From Akkermansia muciniphila (GTDB lineage: Bacteria > Verrucomicrobiota > Verrucomicrobiia > Limisphaerales > BJHT01): a DNA stretch of 64,000 nucleotides. The position numbers were made by a program, and so were the translations under genes. Shown here one piece after another: positions 1 to 7,645 of this stretch. Each line of letters starts with the position of its first letter. The stretch's first letter is position 1. Below the pieces are notes generated by a model. That model searched no databases, had not been told where the DNA came from, and saw nothing but the letters and a program-made list of their open reading frames with translations. Location: NCBI GenBank assembly GCA_945861535.1, contig CAMAUZ010000028.1, positions 19,419-83,418 on the forward strand, in the 5' to 3' direction.

Positions 1-1
1 G

Positions 2-226
2 AACCCGTCAGCCGTTGCTTCAACCGCGAAGTGGCGCGCGCCGATCGGCACGCAGGTAGGTGAACGCGCTCAGGCGCGGGTGGAGAAACTAGCCGGCAAG
101 CGCGACGAGGCCCAGCTCACGCTGGAGAAGCAGGGCGAATACGAAGCCTGCGTTCACGCCAGCATCCTGACCGGCATTCTACAGGTCGGAGTCCGTCGGG
201 TTCTTACGCAAGCCATGGCTGGTTGA
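2..226 (+). CDS. possible 3' end of an unidentified gene, cut by the window edge
   Basis: One frame is open from the window start to a TGA at 224-226, giving 74 residues with a charged, helix-like stretch (around QARVEKLAGKRDEAQ) and a short hydrophobic tail. No family is recognised. The run is short for high-GC DNA, so it may be chance. From here to the apbE stop at 450 nothing else coding was recognised; the interval ends in a half-copy of repeat family A. Confidence 0.2.
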   Translation, partial: NPSAVASTAKWRAPIGTQVGERAQARVEKLAGKRDEAQLTLEKQGEYEACVHASILTGILQVGVRRVLTQAMAG

Positions 227-423
227 TCGCCGTCGCCTCGCGGACAATCACTGCGAGGGTTGTTCCGTGCCGCTGGAGTGTGGGGCGCGCTTTCCCACAT
301 TGGGCGTATCCTTCCGCGCAGGAATGGCGGCGCCAAGAGTCCCGACCATCGTGCGTCCGCGTGTCCCCGCCTAGTCTCGCCGCACCCGCGCTCTCGCGGC
401 CGTCCGGCGAGGATGTCCATACT

Positions 424-453
424 TCAGGGACCAGGTTTGGAAACCTGCGCTAC
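424..453. repeat. repeat family A, single end
   Basis: This is one terminus of family A, read on the minus strand as GTAGCGCAGGTTTCCAAACC followed by TGG. The same terminus bounds the complete copies at 9141, 17501 and 46689. The TAG inside it is the stop codon of apbE. Confidence 0.7.
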
Positions 454-1550
454 GTGCCGAAGAGATCGAGACTGTGGGCCGCGATGCGCAGACGTTTTCC
501 GGCGCGGCCTTCGCAGGCGACGAGCGCTTTGATTTCTGGGCGGAGCGCGACGAGTTGCTTCAATCCGGGACGGCCGAGGGTGAGCAGCGCGGTCGAGATG
601 GCGTCGCTGTCGATCGCGGAGGGGAGCACGACGGCGGCGAGTTGGGCTCGGCGGGTGGGGCGGCCGGTGCGGGGATCAATGACGTGCCCGTAAGTGCGGC
701 CGTTGGCGGTGAAGGATTTTCCCCAGACGGCGGAGACGGAGAGCGTGGTGTCGCAGAGGGGAACGATGCCGAGGACGGGCGCGGGGGTGAGTTTTCGGCG
801 CGCCATTTCTGCACGGGCGGAAGCTGTAGATTCCGTCGGCGCGCCGCGCATTGCTCGGCGGGGGGCGATTTCCGTGGAGCTTGCCGAGCAATGCTCGGCG
901 CTCCGACTTTGGCCAAGTGCATTCTCAGGATGTTCGATGGCGATGTTCCATGCGGCGGCGTCCGGCGGATGGCCGAGGGCGCAGACCGTACTGGTGCCGC
1001 CGTGGAGGAGACCGCTGGTGACGCCGAGGTCGCGCAGGATCCGCGTGGCGCGTTCGAGGGCGAAGCCTTTGCCGATGGCTCCCAGGTCGAGCTGCACGCC
1101 GGGGCGGAGGAAACGCACCGTGTAATTGTCGGGGTCGAAGTTGACGTGTCCCATGCCGACGCAGTGGCGGGCGGCGGCTAGTTGAGCCGCGGTGGGAACG
1201 CGTCCACCAGCCCCGGTGAGGCCCCAGGCGCGCAGGAGAGGGGCGATGGAAATATCGAAGGCACCAGCGGTGTCGCGGTGGAGTTGGGTGGCGCGGTGGA
1301 GCAGGTGGAAGACGGCGGGTTCGACGGTGACGGGTTCGTGCGCGGCGCGGGTGTTGAGGCGGCTGATTTGGCTGGCGGGGTTGTAGAAGCTCAGTTCACG
1401 GTCGAGGCGTTCGATCTCCGCGAGGGCTTCCTCGGCGGCGGCGCGGAGGGCGATGGGGTTGGGGCCGTGGAGGAGAATCTCGAAGCGCGTCGCCATCGCG
1501 TTGCGGGCGACAGCGACGGCGACGGGAGTGTTTTTCAGGGCGGGCTTCAC
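450..1550 (-). CDS. apbE: FAD:protein FMN transferase (ApbE family)
   Basis: ApbE proteins transfer FMN from FAD to a Thr of exported flavoproteins such as Rnf/Nqr subunits, using Mg2+. Supporting motifs in the 366-residue product: AMATRFEI near residue 18, DLGAIGKGFA at 155-164, HGGTST around 183, and HVIDPRTGRP at 289-298, which is the usual C-terminal flavin/metal region. The start used is GTG at 1550; the first ATG (1496) would begin at the conserved MATRFE and seems too late. No lipobox or clear signal peptide is visible. Residues about 213-245 are extra relative to the family and are encoded by a palindromic repeat (825-908). The TAG stop lies in a family A repeat end. No rnf/nqr genes are nearby, so the target flavoprotein is unknown. 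Confidence 0.93.
   Translation of the reverse strand: MKPALKNTPVAVAVARNAMATRFEILLHGPNPIALRAAAEEALAEIERLDRELSFYNPASQISRLNTRAAHEPVTVEPAVFHLLHRATQLHRDTAGAFDISIAPLLRAWGLTGAGGRVPTAAQLAAARHCVGMGHVNFDPDNYTVRFLRPGVQLDLGAIGKGFALERATRILRDLGVTSGLLHGGTSTVCALGHPPDAAAWNIAIEHPENALGQSRSAEHCSASSTEIAPRRAMRGAPTESTASARAEMARRKLTPAPVLGIVPLCDTTLSVSAVWGKSFTANGRTYGHVIDPRTGRPTRRAQLAAVVLPSAIDSDAISTALLTLGRPGLKQLVALRPEIKALVACEGRAGKRLRIAAHSLDLFGT
825..910. repeat. palindromic repeat translated inside apbE
   Basis: Two arms, about 835-862 and 881-908, are near-perfect inverted repeats built on GCCGAGCATTGCTCGGC, separated by a short loop. The length keeps the apbE frame, so the repeat is read as about 28 residues starting SRSAEHCSASS, in a stretch that other ApbE proteins lack. 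Confidence 0.8.
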
Positions 1551-1739
1551 GCTGGACGGTGGAGGGGACTGCCCCGAAAAACGCAGGAGAGCGCAAAAGG
1601 GGGAGAACGATCGGGTTGCGGGCGTTGAACGCGTTGGCTACGGCGGTGGAATTAGCTTTGCGGGTCAACCATGTCGGTGCCTCACCGAGGATTTATTTTT
1701 GCGCCTCTTGGCGTTCTTTGCGGCTATCGCTTTGCTCCA

Positions 1740-1784
1740 CAAAAAAGAAAACGGGTTCCGCGGGAAACGCGAAACCCGTTTCGT
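1740..1784 (-). terminator. rho-independent terminator of the Gfo/Idh/MocA gene
   Basis: On the minus strand a stem (AACGGGTTTCGCG pairing with CGCGGAACCCGTT) is followed by a T-rich run, about 20 bases after the stop codon at 1800. Confidence 0.75.
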
Positions 1785-1799
1785 GAGAGTCGGTGCGGC

Positions 1800-3185
1800 T
1801 TAGGAAACGTCGAGCGTGCCGTAGGTGATGGGCTTGACCTCGCGGCCGTCGCCGGTGGTGATCTTGCGGGTCTTCTCGTCGAAGAGGCACATGATGTTCA
1901 GGCGCTCGGACATTTCGGCGAGGGAGATGACGGTCTGCACGCGCACGGCGAGATCGATGCCGGCGTTGGGTTGCTTGTTGGCGCGGATCGAGTCGAACCA
2001 GTTTTTGTGGTGCGCGGGCACGCTCTCGGCGGGGAAAGCCTCGCTGATGTAGGGATCAATCTCCTCGGTGAATGGGCGGCCTGGGGTCAGCTCCACCTTG
2101 TTGCCGGCCATGGTGAGCGTGGCCTTGTGGCCGCGGATCAACTCCTGCGTGCCGACTTCGTTCACGGTGCTCGAGGTCATGTGCATGACCATGCCGCTGG
2201 GGAATTCGGCGATGATCTGGACGATTTCCGGCACGTCGCGCTCGTAGGTGTTGGGCGTGTTCTTGTCGGTGTTGAGCTTCTTGTTGCCGAGCGACGAGAC
2301 GCGGAGCGGGAACTCGGGGTTGCCCGTGGCGAGCATGTAAGGATGCAGCTTGTGCGGCATGAGGTCGCCCAGCAGCCCGGCGCAATACGGATAATATTTG
2401 CGCCAGCGGAAGTAGTGATCGGGATCGAACGGCTTCTTGTTCTTGATCTGGTCGCCGACCCACGCGGTCCAGTTGAGGTCCTCGGGCGTACACCATTTCT
2501 GGATGGCGTAGTTCCATTCGCCCTTGGGGCTGTTGCGCATGTAGGAGCCTTGGGACATGACGACGGGACCGATCTTGCCCGCGCGAATGAGTTCGGCGGC
2601 CTTATGCCATTTTTGATCGGAGCAGCCTTGCGAGCCGACCTGGAGAATCTTGCCCGTGGCTTTCACGGCGTCGTAAATCTCAAAGGCCTCGCCGAGGTAG
2701 CGGGTCATCGGCTTCTCGACATAGACGTGTTTGCCGGATTGCAGTGCGGCGACGGAAATCTTGGTGTGCCAGTGATCGACGGTGGCGCAGTAGATGGCGT
2801 CGATGTCTTTGCGTTCGAGAACCTGACGGTAATCTGCGTAGCTCTTGGGCTGGTCGAAGCCGCCGTCCGCGATGATCTTGCTGGCGGTTTCGATGCGGGT
2901 TTTGGAAACGTCGCAGACGGCCACGGGAACGACGTTGTTCTCCTTGCCGTACTTAACGACGTTGCGGACGTGGGCGTTGGTGCCCTGACCGCCGACGCCA
3001 ATGTGGGCGATGGTGAGGCGGTTGTTGGCACCGGTGACGTTTACCGAGGGCGCCTGATTTTGGCCGTAAACGGGAGTCTTGAAGAGGTTTACCGTGGCGA
3101 CTGCGGCGGCGGCAGTGCCGGCCTTTTTAAGGAAACCGCGGCGGCTGTCGGCAGCTGCGGAGGGAGGAGCGGATGAGGTGTTCAT
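1800..3185 (-). CDS. Tat-exported Gfo/Idh/MocA family oxidoreductase
   Basis: NAD(P)-dependent oxidoreductases of this family act on sugars and inositols. The 461-residue product starts with a twin-arginine signal (SRRGFLKK at about residues 14-21, then an Ala-rich hydrophobic stretch ending near VYGQ), so it should be folded with its cofactor before export. The Rossmann motif follows (IGVGGQGTNAH near residue 76), then the family EKP motif (VYVEKPMTRYLGE) and a C-terminal alpha/beta domain. The ATG at 3185 is in frame with the Tat signal. The gene stands alone, followed by a terminator. Exported members are abundant in Verrucomicrobiota and Planctomycetota; the substrate cannot be predicted. 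Confidence 0.92.
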   Translation of the reverse strand: MNTSSAPPSAAADSRRGFLKKAGTAAAAVATVNLFKTPVYGQNQAPSVNVTGANNRLTIAHIGVGGQGTNAHVRNVVKYGKENNVVPVAVCDVSKTRIETASKIIADGGFDQPKSYADYRQVLERKDIDAIYCATVDHWHTKISVAALQSGKHVYVEKPMTRYLGEAFEIYDAVKATGKILQVGSQGCSDQKWHKAAELIRAGKIGPVVMSQGSYMRNSPKGEWNYAIQKWCTPEDLNWTAWVGDQIKNKKPFDPDHYFRWRKYYPYCAGLLGDLMPHKLHPYMLATGNPEFPLRVSSLGNKKLNTDKNTPNTYERDVPEIVQIIAEFPSGMVMHMTSSTVNEVGTQELIRGHKATLTMAGNKVELTPGRPFTEEIDPYISEAFPAESVPAHHKNWFDSIRANKQPNAGIDLAVRVQTVISLAEMSERLNIMCLFDEKTRKITTGDGREVKPITYGTLDVS

Positions 3186-3368
3186 TGGTTGTGATGTATC
3201 AGTTTTTACTGGGGCGGAGGAACACTAGCGGAGGAACATGACGGGTCAATTGTGAACATGTACGGGCAGCAGAAATTTCGCAGAGCCAACGTGGCCTCCG
3301 ACCAAATCACCCCCCCCGCCCCGCTTCCCTGATGCCAAATAGCAAAGGGGGAATGGCCTGTCGTCAAC

Positions 3369-5549
3369 CTAACTCTTCGCTCCGTAAACCCCTTTGGCTC
3401 CATACTTCCCGTAGTAGCTATAGTTGTAGTAGGAGTCGTAGTAATAGCCTCCCAAACCAACCCGGCGCGGCAGACGGTTCAAAATCAGTCCGGCCAGTGG
3501 CGCTTCTGCCTGGCGCAACATTTGCACCGCCCGCAACGTGGCTTTGCGCGGAGTCTTGTTGGCGCGGCAGACGAGGCAGACAGTCTGCACTCGTTTCATC
3601 ATCAAAAGGGTGTCACTGACCGCGTGGACCGGAGCTGAATCGATCACCACCCGGTCGTAGCTTAGCAATGCCTCCGCCACCAATCCATCAATCCCGTGTT
3701 GGCCCAGCAATTCCGCCGGATTTGGGGCCGTCGTGCCGGACGGAATAAAGGAAAAATTCTCGATGCCGGTCTGCTGAACAATTTCCTTCAACGTCTTTTG
3801 TCCAAGAATGTAATCCGTCACCCCAATCGCCTTCTTATCCTTGCCCGAAATTGCCTTTTCCACCGTCGGCCGTCGCAAATCCCCGTCGATCAGCAGCGTT
3901 TTGGAACCCTGTTGGGCCAGACTGACAGCATAGTTCAGCGAACAAAAAGTCTTCCCTTCCGCCGGAATCGCACTCGTAAACAAATAGACCCGTCGGTCCT
4001 CCGCCTTCCCAAGCATCGACAGGGAGGTTCTTAACGTTCGGATCGCCTCGGCACCAATCGACTTCGCATCGTCCACCACGACCAGTCCACGATTATTTCC
4101 AAAGGCGGTGATCTGGGGAATGGCGCTAAGCACCGGTAATTGGATGAATTCCTCGGCCTGATCAACAGACTTGATCGAACTGTCGATCTGGTTCAAGAGC
4201 AGCGCCAGCATAAACCCACCCATTAAACCCACCAAAACCGCCGCCGCCATGATCTTGACCTTCTGAGGTTTGGATGGCTTCTCTGGAGCTATAGCTGGTT
4301 GAATGAGCCGCAATTTGTCGGATTGCAATTCCTTGGTCACCTGACCCTCCTTCATTTTTTTCAAAACGTTATCGTACAAACCGCGGTCGGACTCGACTTC
4401 GCGGGTCAACACATCGAATTCGATCCTCTGTTTGTTCAGGGCCAGCGCCTCGGTCTTAGCATCTTTCAGTGCAGCTTCTAATGTTTCCTCGGAAGCCTTG
4501 GCTCCCATGTAGGCAGTCTCAATGGTCTTGGGAATTTTCAACACAGCATTAGTCAGCGAAGCCCGCCACTCGTTCAGGGCGCTGAGAGTGCCAATATACT
4601 TGGGATGCTTTGGGAGGTATCGCTGCTTGATGGTTGAGAATTCACTGTCAAACTTTGATAAATTCGATTGGATTTCCCGCACGCTAAGATCATTTGCAAC
4701 GCTGGTAATTCCCAGCAATGCGCCAATGTTCGCCCCTAATTGTTTGATCTGTGCCAAATCCGACTCCAATCGAATTCGAGCGGATTGTGCCTCCGTTACC
4801 TTCGCGGTGAGTTCCTTGAGTTTCTGTCCAATAAGATCCTTCTTATCGTCCAGCGAGATGTTAGCAACTTTCTCGCGATACGCCTGGAGCGCCTGTTCCG
4901 ATGCTCGCATTTTCTGCTTCAGCTTTTCCGCCTCCTCCACCAAGAATCGGTTGGCTGTTAGTCCGCTCGACACATATTGTTCAAAGGAGAGTTGCACATA
5001 TTCTCTGAAGATCGAATTGGCCAGGAGGGCGGCCATCTCTGGATTGGGATGCTCGACTGACAAGTCGATCAGGCGTGTTCCCCGTCGCATCCTCGACTCA
5101 GTGATCCGTGTCAGCGTTGCAGTGACCCCTTCAGTGGATAATTCCTTTTCGGGTGCTGCAATTCCCGCAACGGCATCAAACAACCCCTTTTTCTTTTCAT
5201 AGATCGACAGAAACTTGCTGTTTCGAGTCAGTTGATTCGTCGAAGTCACCCGCTCAAGAACCGGGCGGCTGATGATGGTCTGTTCAAAAGTCTTGAGAAC
5301 CTCGGTTGTATTCTGATCATCCTGCTTAAATTTCTCGAATATTTTTGATTCCTGATCGACCTGCAGGGTGAGTGTTGCGGAATAGATCTTTGGCGACCGA
5401 ACGACATAAAGCCCACCCAAGAAGCTGGTGAGCGCCAGTACCAACAAAATTGCCCAAATCCGCTCCAAGAAGACGTGATATATCTGACGAAGGTCAACAG
5501 AACTGCCAACATCTTGATCAAACTCCGACTCGGATCGGTTCTGGATCAT
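3369..5549 (-). CDS. exopolysaccharide chain-length/tyrosine-kinase protein (Wzc-like)
   Basis: A fused polysaccharide co-polymerase and bacterial tyrosine kinase, expected in the inner membrane controlling polymer length and export. In 726 residues: first membrane helix about 27-50, a long periplasmic coiled-coil region, second helix about 433-453 preceded by the Pro-rich EKPSKPQKVK, then the cytoplasmic kinase with Walker A (SAIPAEGKTF, about 525), Walker A' (LLIDGDLRRP) and Walker B (RVVIDSAPV, about 633). The tail has some ten tyrosines (GGYYYDSYYNYSYYGKYG), the autophosphorylation cluster. The ATG at 5549 follows the upstream stop by one base (TAA-C-ATG), so the two genes are translationally linked. 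The frame stays open further upstream but overlaps the Wza-like gene, so that start is rejected. Codon use is less GC-biased than in neighbouring genes. Confidence 0.93.
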   Translation of the reverse strand: MIQNRSESEFDQDVGSSVDLRQIYHVFLERIWAILLVLALTSFLGGLYVVRSPKIYSATLTLQVDQESKIFEKFKQDDQNTTEVLKTFEQTIISRPVLERVTSTNQLTRNSKFLSIYEKKKGLFDAVAGIAAPEKELSTEGVTATLTRITESRMRRGTRLIDLSVEHPNPEMAALLANSIFREYVQLSFEQYVSSGLTANRFLVEEAEKLKQKMRASEQALQAYREKVANISLDDKKDLIGQKLKELTAKVTEAQSARIRLESDLAQIKQLGANIGALLGITSVANDLSVREIQSNLSKFDSEFSTIKQRYLPKHPKYIGTLSALNEWRASLTNAVLKIPKTIETAYMGAKASEETLEAALKDAKTEALALNKQRIEFDVLTREVESDRGLYDNVLKKMKEGQVTKELQSDKLRLIQPAIAPEKPSKPQKVKIMAAAVLVGLMGGFMLALLLNQIDSSIKSVDQAEEFIQLPVLSAIPQITAFGNNRGLVVVDDAKSIGAEAIRTLRTSLSMLGKAEDRRVYLFTSAIPAEGKTFCSLNYAVSLAQQGSKTLLIDGDLRRPTVEKAISGKDKKAIGVTDYILGQKTLKEIVQQTGIENFSFIPSGTTAPNPAELLGQHGIDGLVAEALLSYDRVVIDSAPVHAVSDTLLMMKRVQTVCLVCRANKTPRKATLRAVQMLRQAEAPLAGLILNRLPRRVGLGGYYYDSYYNYSYYGKYGAKGVYGAKS

Positions 5550-5550
5550 G

Positions 5551-6192
5551 TTAGAATAAGCCCTCTTCAACCGTGATGGTGTCGCCTGGAAGCACTTGGA
5601 AGGTTTGGGGATCGCCGCTCGCTGAGCGGCTCGTGGCGTCGATGTAGATGGTGGTAGCCTTGCCACCAAACTGGCGAGTGACCGAGACTTTACTTTTCTT
5701 GGCGATTCTCGTAAATCCCCCGGCCAAGGCGATCGCTTGCGGAAAATAAACCACTTCCTCGCTCGGTATCTCAAATGAACCGGGCTTCTGAACCTGTCCG
5801 AGAACGGTGAAGCGCTTCTTGCTATATTCGAGCACCACCAGCGTTACTTGGGGATTGACCAGATAATCACGCGCCAACTCCCTCCGAATCAAGGCCGTAG
5901 CCTCGTCCACAGACTTGCCCCCTAATTGAACCGCTCCCAACAACGGGAAGGTCGCACTGCCATCCGCTGAAACCCGCAGTTTGGTCTCCAAATCATCCTC
6001 TTGATACACCTTGATATGAATCAGGTCATTCGGGCTGATTCGGTACACCGATCCAATCGCCTCGGAGGAGGGGTTGTTCCCCTGGGCCTGCAGTTCGCCT
6101 GACAACAGCAGTATGACCTGACCGACGAACCAGATTCTTGCCCAATACCGACGCATCCTAGCCCAGTCCTTTGCGATTGGAATTGTTGCCAT
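5551..6192 (-). CDS. polysaccharide export protein (Wza/SLBB type)
   Basis: The outer-membrane/periplasmic polysaccharide export partner of the Wzc-like kinase encoded next. In 213 residues: a hydrophobic signal segment (RIWFVGQVILLLSGELQAQG), the Poly_export domain opening YRISPNDLIHIKVYQEDDL, the typical VSADGSATFPLLGAVQLGG stretch, then one SLBB-like domain (FTVLGQVQKPGSFEIP) ending in DTITVEEGLF. The start is taken as ATG 6192. An upstream in-frame ATG at 6225 lies in a GC-rich hairpin (6204-6223) that would occlude initiation. No lipobox Cys is seen in the signal, unlike classical Wza. The protein is short for Wza (about 360), which is normal for single-SLBB versions. Confidence 0.9.
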   Translation of the reverse strand: MATIPIAKDWARMRRYWARIWFVGQVILLLSGELQAQGNNPSSEAIGSVYRISPNDLIHIKVYQEDDLETKLRVSADGSATFPLLGAVQLGGKSVDEATALIRRELARDYLVNPQVTLVVLEYSKKRFTVLGQVQKPGSFEIPSEEVVYFPQAIALAGGFTRIAKKSKVSVTRQFGGKATTIYIDATSRSASGDPQTFQVLPGDTITVEEGLF

Positions 6193-6203
6193 AAAATTAG
6201 TTT

Positions 6204-6223
6204 GGGGCGTCTTGCGACGCCCC
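6204..6223 (-). promoter_or_regulatory. GNRA-capped hairpin between the barrel and Wza-like genes
   Basis: GGGGCGTC-GCAA-GACGCCCC is a perfect 8-bp stem with a GCAA tetraloop, followed on the minus strand by AAACTAATTTT and then the Wza-like ATG. It could be an intra-operonic attenuator, an mRNA-stability element, or a weak terminator for the barrel gene. Confidence 0.55.
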
Positions 6224-6249
6224 ATGACACCTAGCTAAAGCGCCAATTC

Positions 6250-7440
6250 TTAAAATGCGGCCGAGGCCTGCACTCCGAACTGATGATTCCTAAATGAAGA
6301 TACGATGCCGTTGCCGGTCGCAGCATTGTCTCGATACAGATGGAACGCTCCAACGGTAATCCGCGAGGTAGCCTTGAAATCAACCCCGTATTTCAACGTG
6401 TAATAGTCGTCGCTACGATCACCGGGCGTATATTCGGTGTTGTAGAAACCGCCACCGAAGTAAACCGTCAGCTTGCGCATGACTTCTTGGCGGATTTCCG
6501 CCGACACGCCAGTTGTGGTCAAGTTCTGCCCGACGTTTTGGATGGCGTATGTTTGCGCTCGCGATGCGTCCAAAGTGATCGTTGTGCTGTCCAACGGCCT
6601 GTAGGTGGCACCAATGGAGAAAATCGGAAGAACCTGATCGCTTTTGCCGCCACCCATCTGCCGGAACTCGACACCACCCGTCGCCCTAAATTGCAGCTTG
6701 CCGGCCGCGTCATAGGTCATTCTGACCAAGCCGCGTTCATAGGTTTGGCTCGGCTGACCGCCGCTCAGGTCAAGGTAACCAAAGGTGAGACCGGCGCTGG
6801 TGGTGATTTTTCCGGTCGCCTTGTAATTAATCCAATTGTCACTGACATACTCCTTCGAACTGATGAGACCCGCGGCGGCAAAGTCGAGGACATTGAACTG
6901 CCCGTTGGCCTCGAATGAGGTCTTGTCGCTGTAGTCATATTTCGTCAGCAGGCGGGTGGCGAATGTGTCCTGCTCCAGCCGCGTCGGGGAAAATTGGCCG
7001 GTGGTGACACCAATCGCACTGTCCGAAATTCGGGTGAAGCTCTGGCTCAACCCAACCGTGAGCCGCGTGAAGGTCTTCTCCACTTGCAAACGAGCGTCAT
7101 GGTTGATCGCGTCGTTATTGCCGTTGTCCTTGAAGAACTGGAAAGTTGGCGTGTAGTCCAACTTTGCACTGGAGTATCCCTGTTCGCCGTACCGCACCTG
7201 CATGCTCGGGGATACCGACGTCACCACGTCGCGGGTTTTCACGTTGGAAGGAGCAAGGAAAATGTTGTCGTCATAAACGCTCCGGACAAACAGCGAGGCG
7301 TTAACATCGAACGGTCCAAAACTTGCCAGTGCCGACAACCCCTCGCCCTCCTGAGCAAAGCCAAAAGGAGTTAGCACCGGGAATGCAAGAGAGACAGCGA
7401 TAGTTTTTTTGAGGAGCGAGGCTTTTGGAGTTTTTTTCAT
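6250..7440 (-). CDS. outer-membrane beta-barrel protein of the polysaccharide unit
   Basis: A 396-residue exported protein: signal peptide MKKTPKASLLKKTIAVSLAF with cleavage near FGFAQ, then alternating beta-strand-rich sequence with many aromatic girdle residues (for example SAKLDYTPTFQFFKDN) and a strand ending in aromatic-rich FRNHQFGVQASAAF, typical of outer-membrane barrels. It resembles the putative beta-barrel porin (BBP2) type found beside Wza/Wzc homologues in exosortase/EPS loci, so it probably forms the secretion pore or an associated barrel. ATG 7440 is chosen because it starts the signal peptide; the frame extends upstream to 7518 without a signal. It is first of three co-directional EPS genes. 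Confidence 0.82.
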   Translation of the reverse strand: MKKTPKASLLKKTIAVSLAFPVLTPFGFAQEGEGLSALASFGPFDVNASLFVRSVYDDNIFLAPSNVKTRDVVTSVSPSMQVRYGEQGYSSAKLDYTPTFQFFKDNGNNDAINHDARLQVEKTFTRLTVGLSQSFTRISDSAIGVTTGQFSPTRLEQDTFATRLLTKYDYSDKTSFEANGQFNVLDFAAAGLISSKEYVSDNWINYKATGKITTSAGLTFGYLDLSGGQPSQTYERGLVRMTYDAAGKLQFRATGGVEFRQMGGGKSDQVLPIFSIGATYRPLDSTTITLDASRAQTYAIQNVGQNLTTTGVSAEIRQEVMRKLTVYFGGGFYNTEYTPGDRSDDYYTLKYGVDFKATSRITVGAFHLYRDNAATGNGIVSSFRNHQFGVQASAAF

Positions 7441-7645
7441 ATGGGCTTTTTTACATTTATAGCGACACCGGAATTGTTTCCCCGGTTTTCTCTCAAACCA
7501 GCGCCCCGAGTCAACCATTTCTTTTCAAACTAATTTACCCTGAGGGGGGGAACCAAAACCGGGTGGCACCGTTGCACGCCGACGGTTCGCCAGTCAAAAG
7601 CTATTTTCGGTCGAGGCTCTTCCGGCTGGACGCGTCCTTCGAGTT

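Noticed and set aside
223..693. Plus-strand frame over the apbE 3' end
   Set aside because: Overlaps apbE antisense and shows no motif; treated as a shadow.
1671..3176. Long plus-strand frame opposite the Gfo/Idh/MocA gene
   Set aside because: No recognisable motif, and the minus-strand protein has a full set of family motifs with Tat signal and terminator.
7441..7540. sigma-70 promoter of the EPS unit (TTGACT near 7515)
   Set aside because: The -35 is reasonable, but no convincing -10 is found at 16-18 bp; not listed as a feature.
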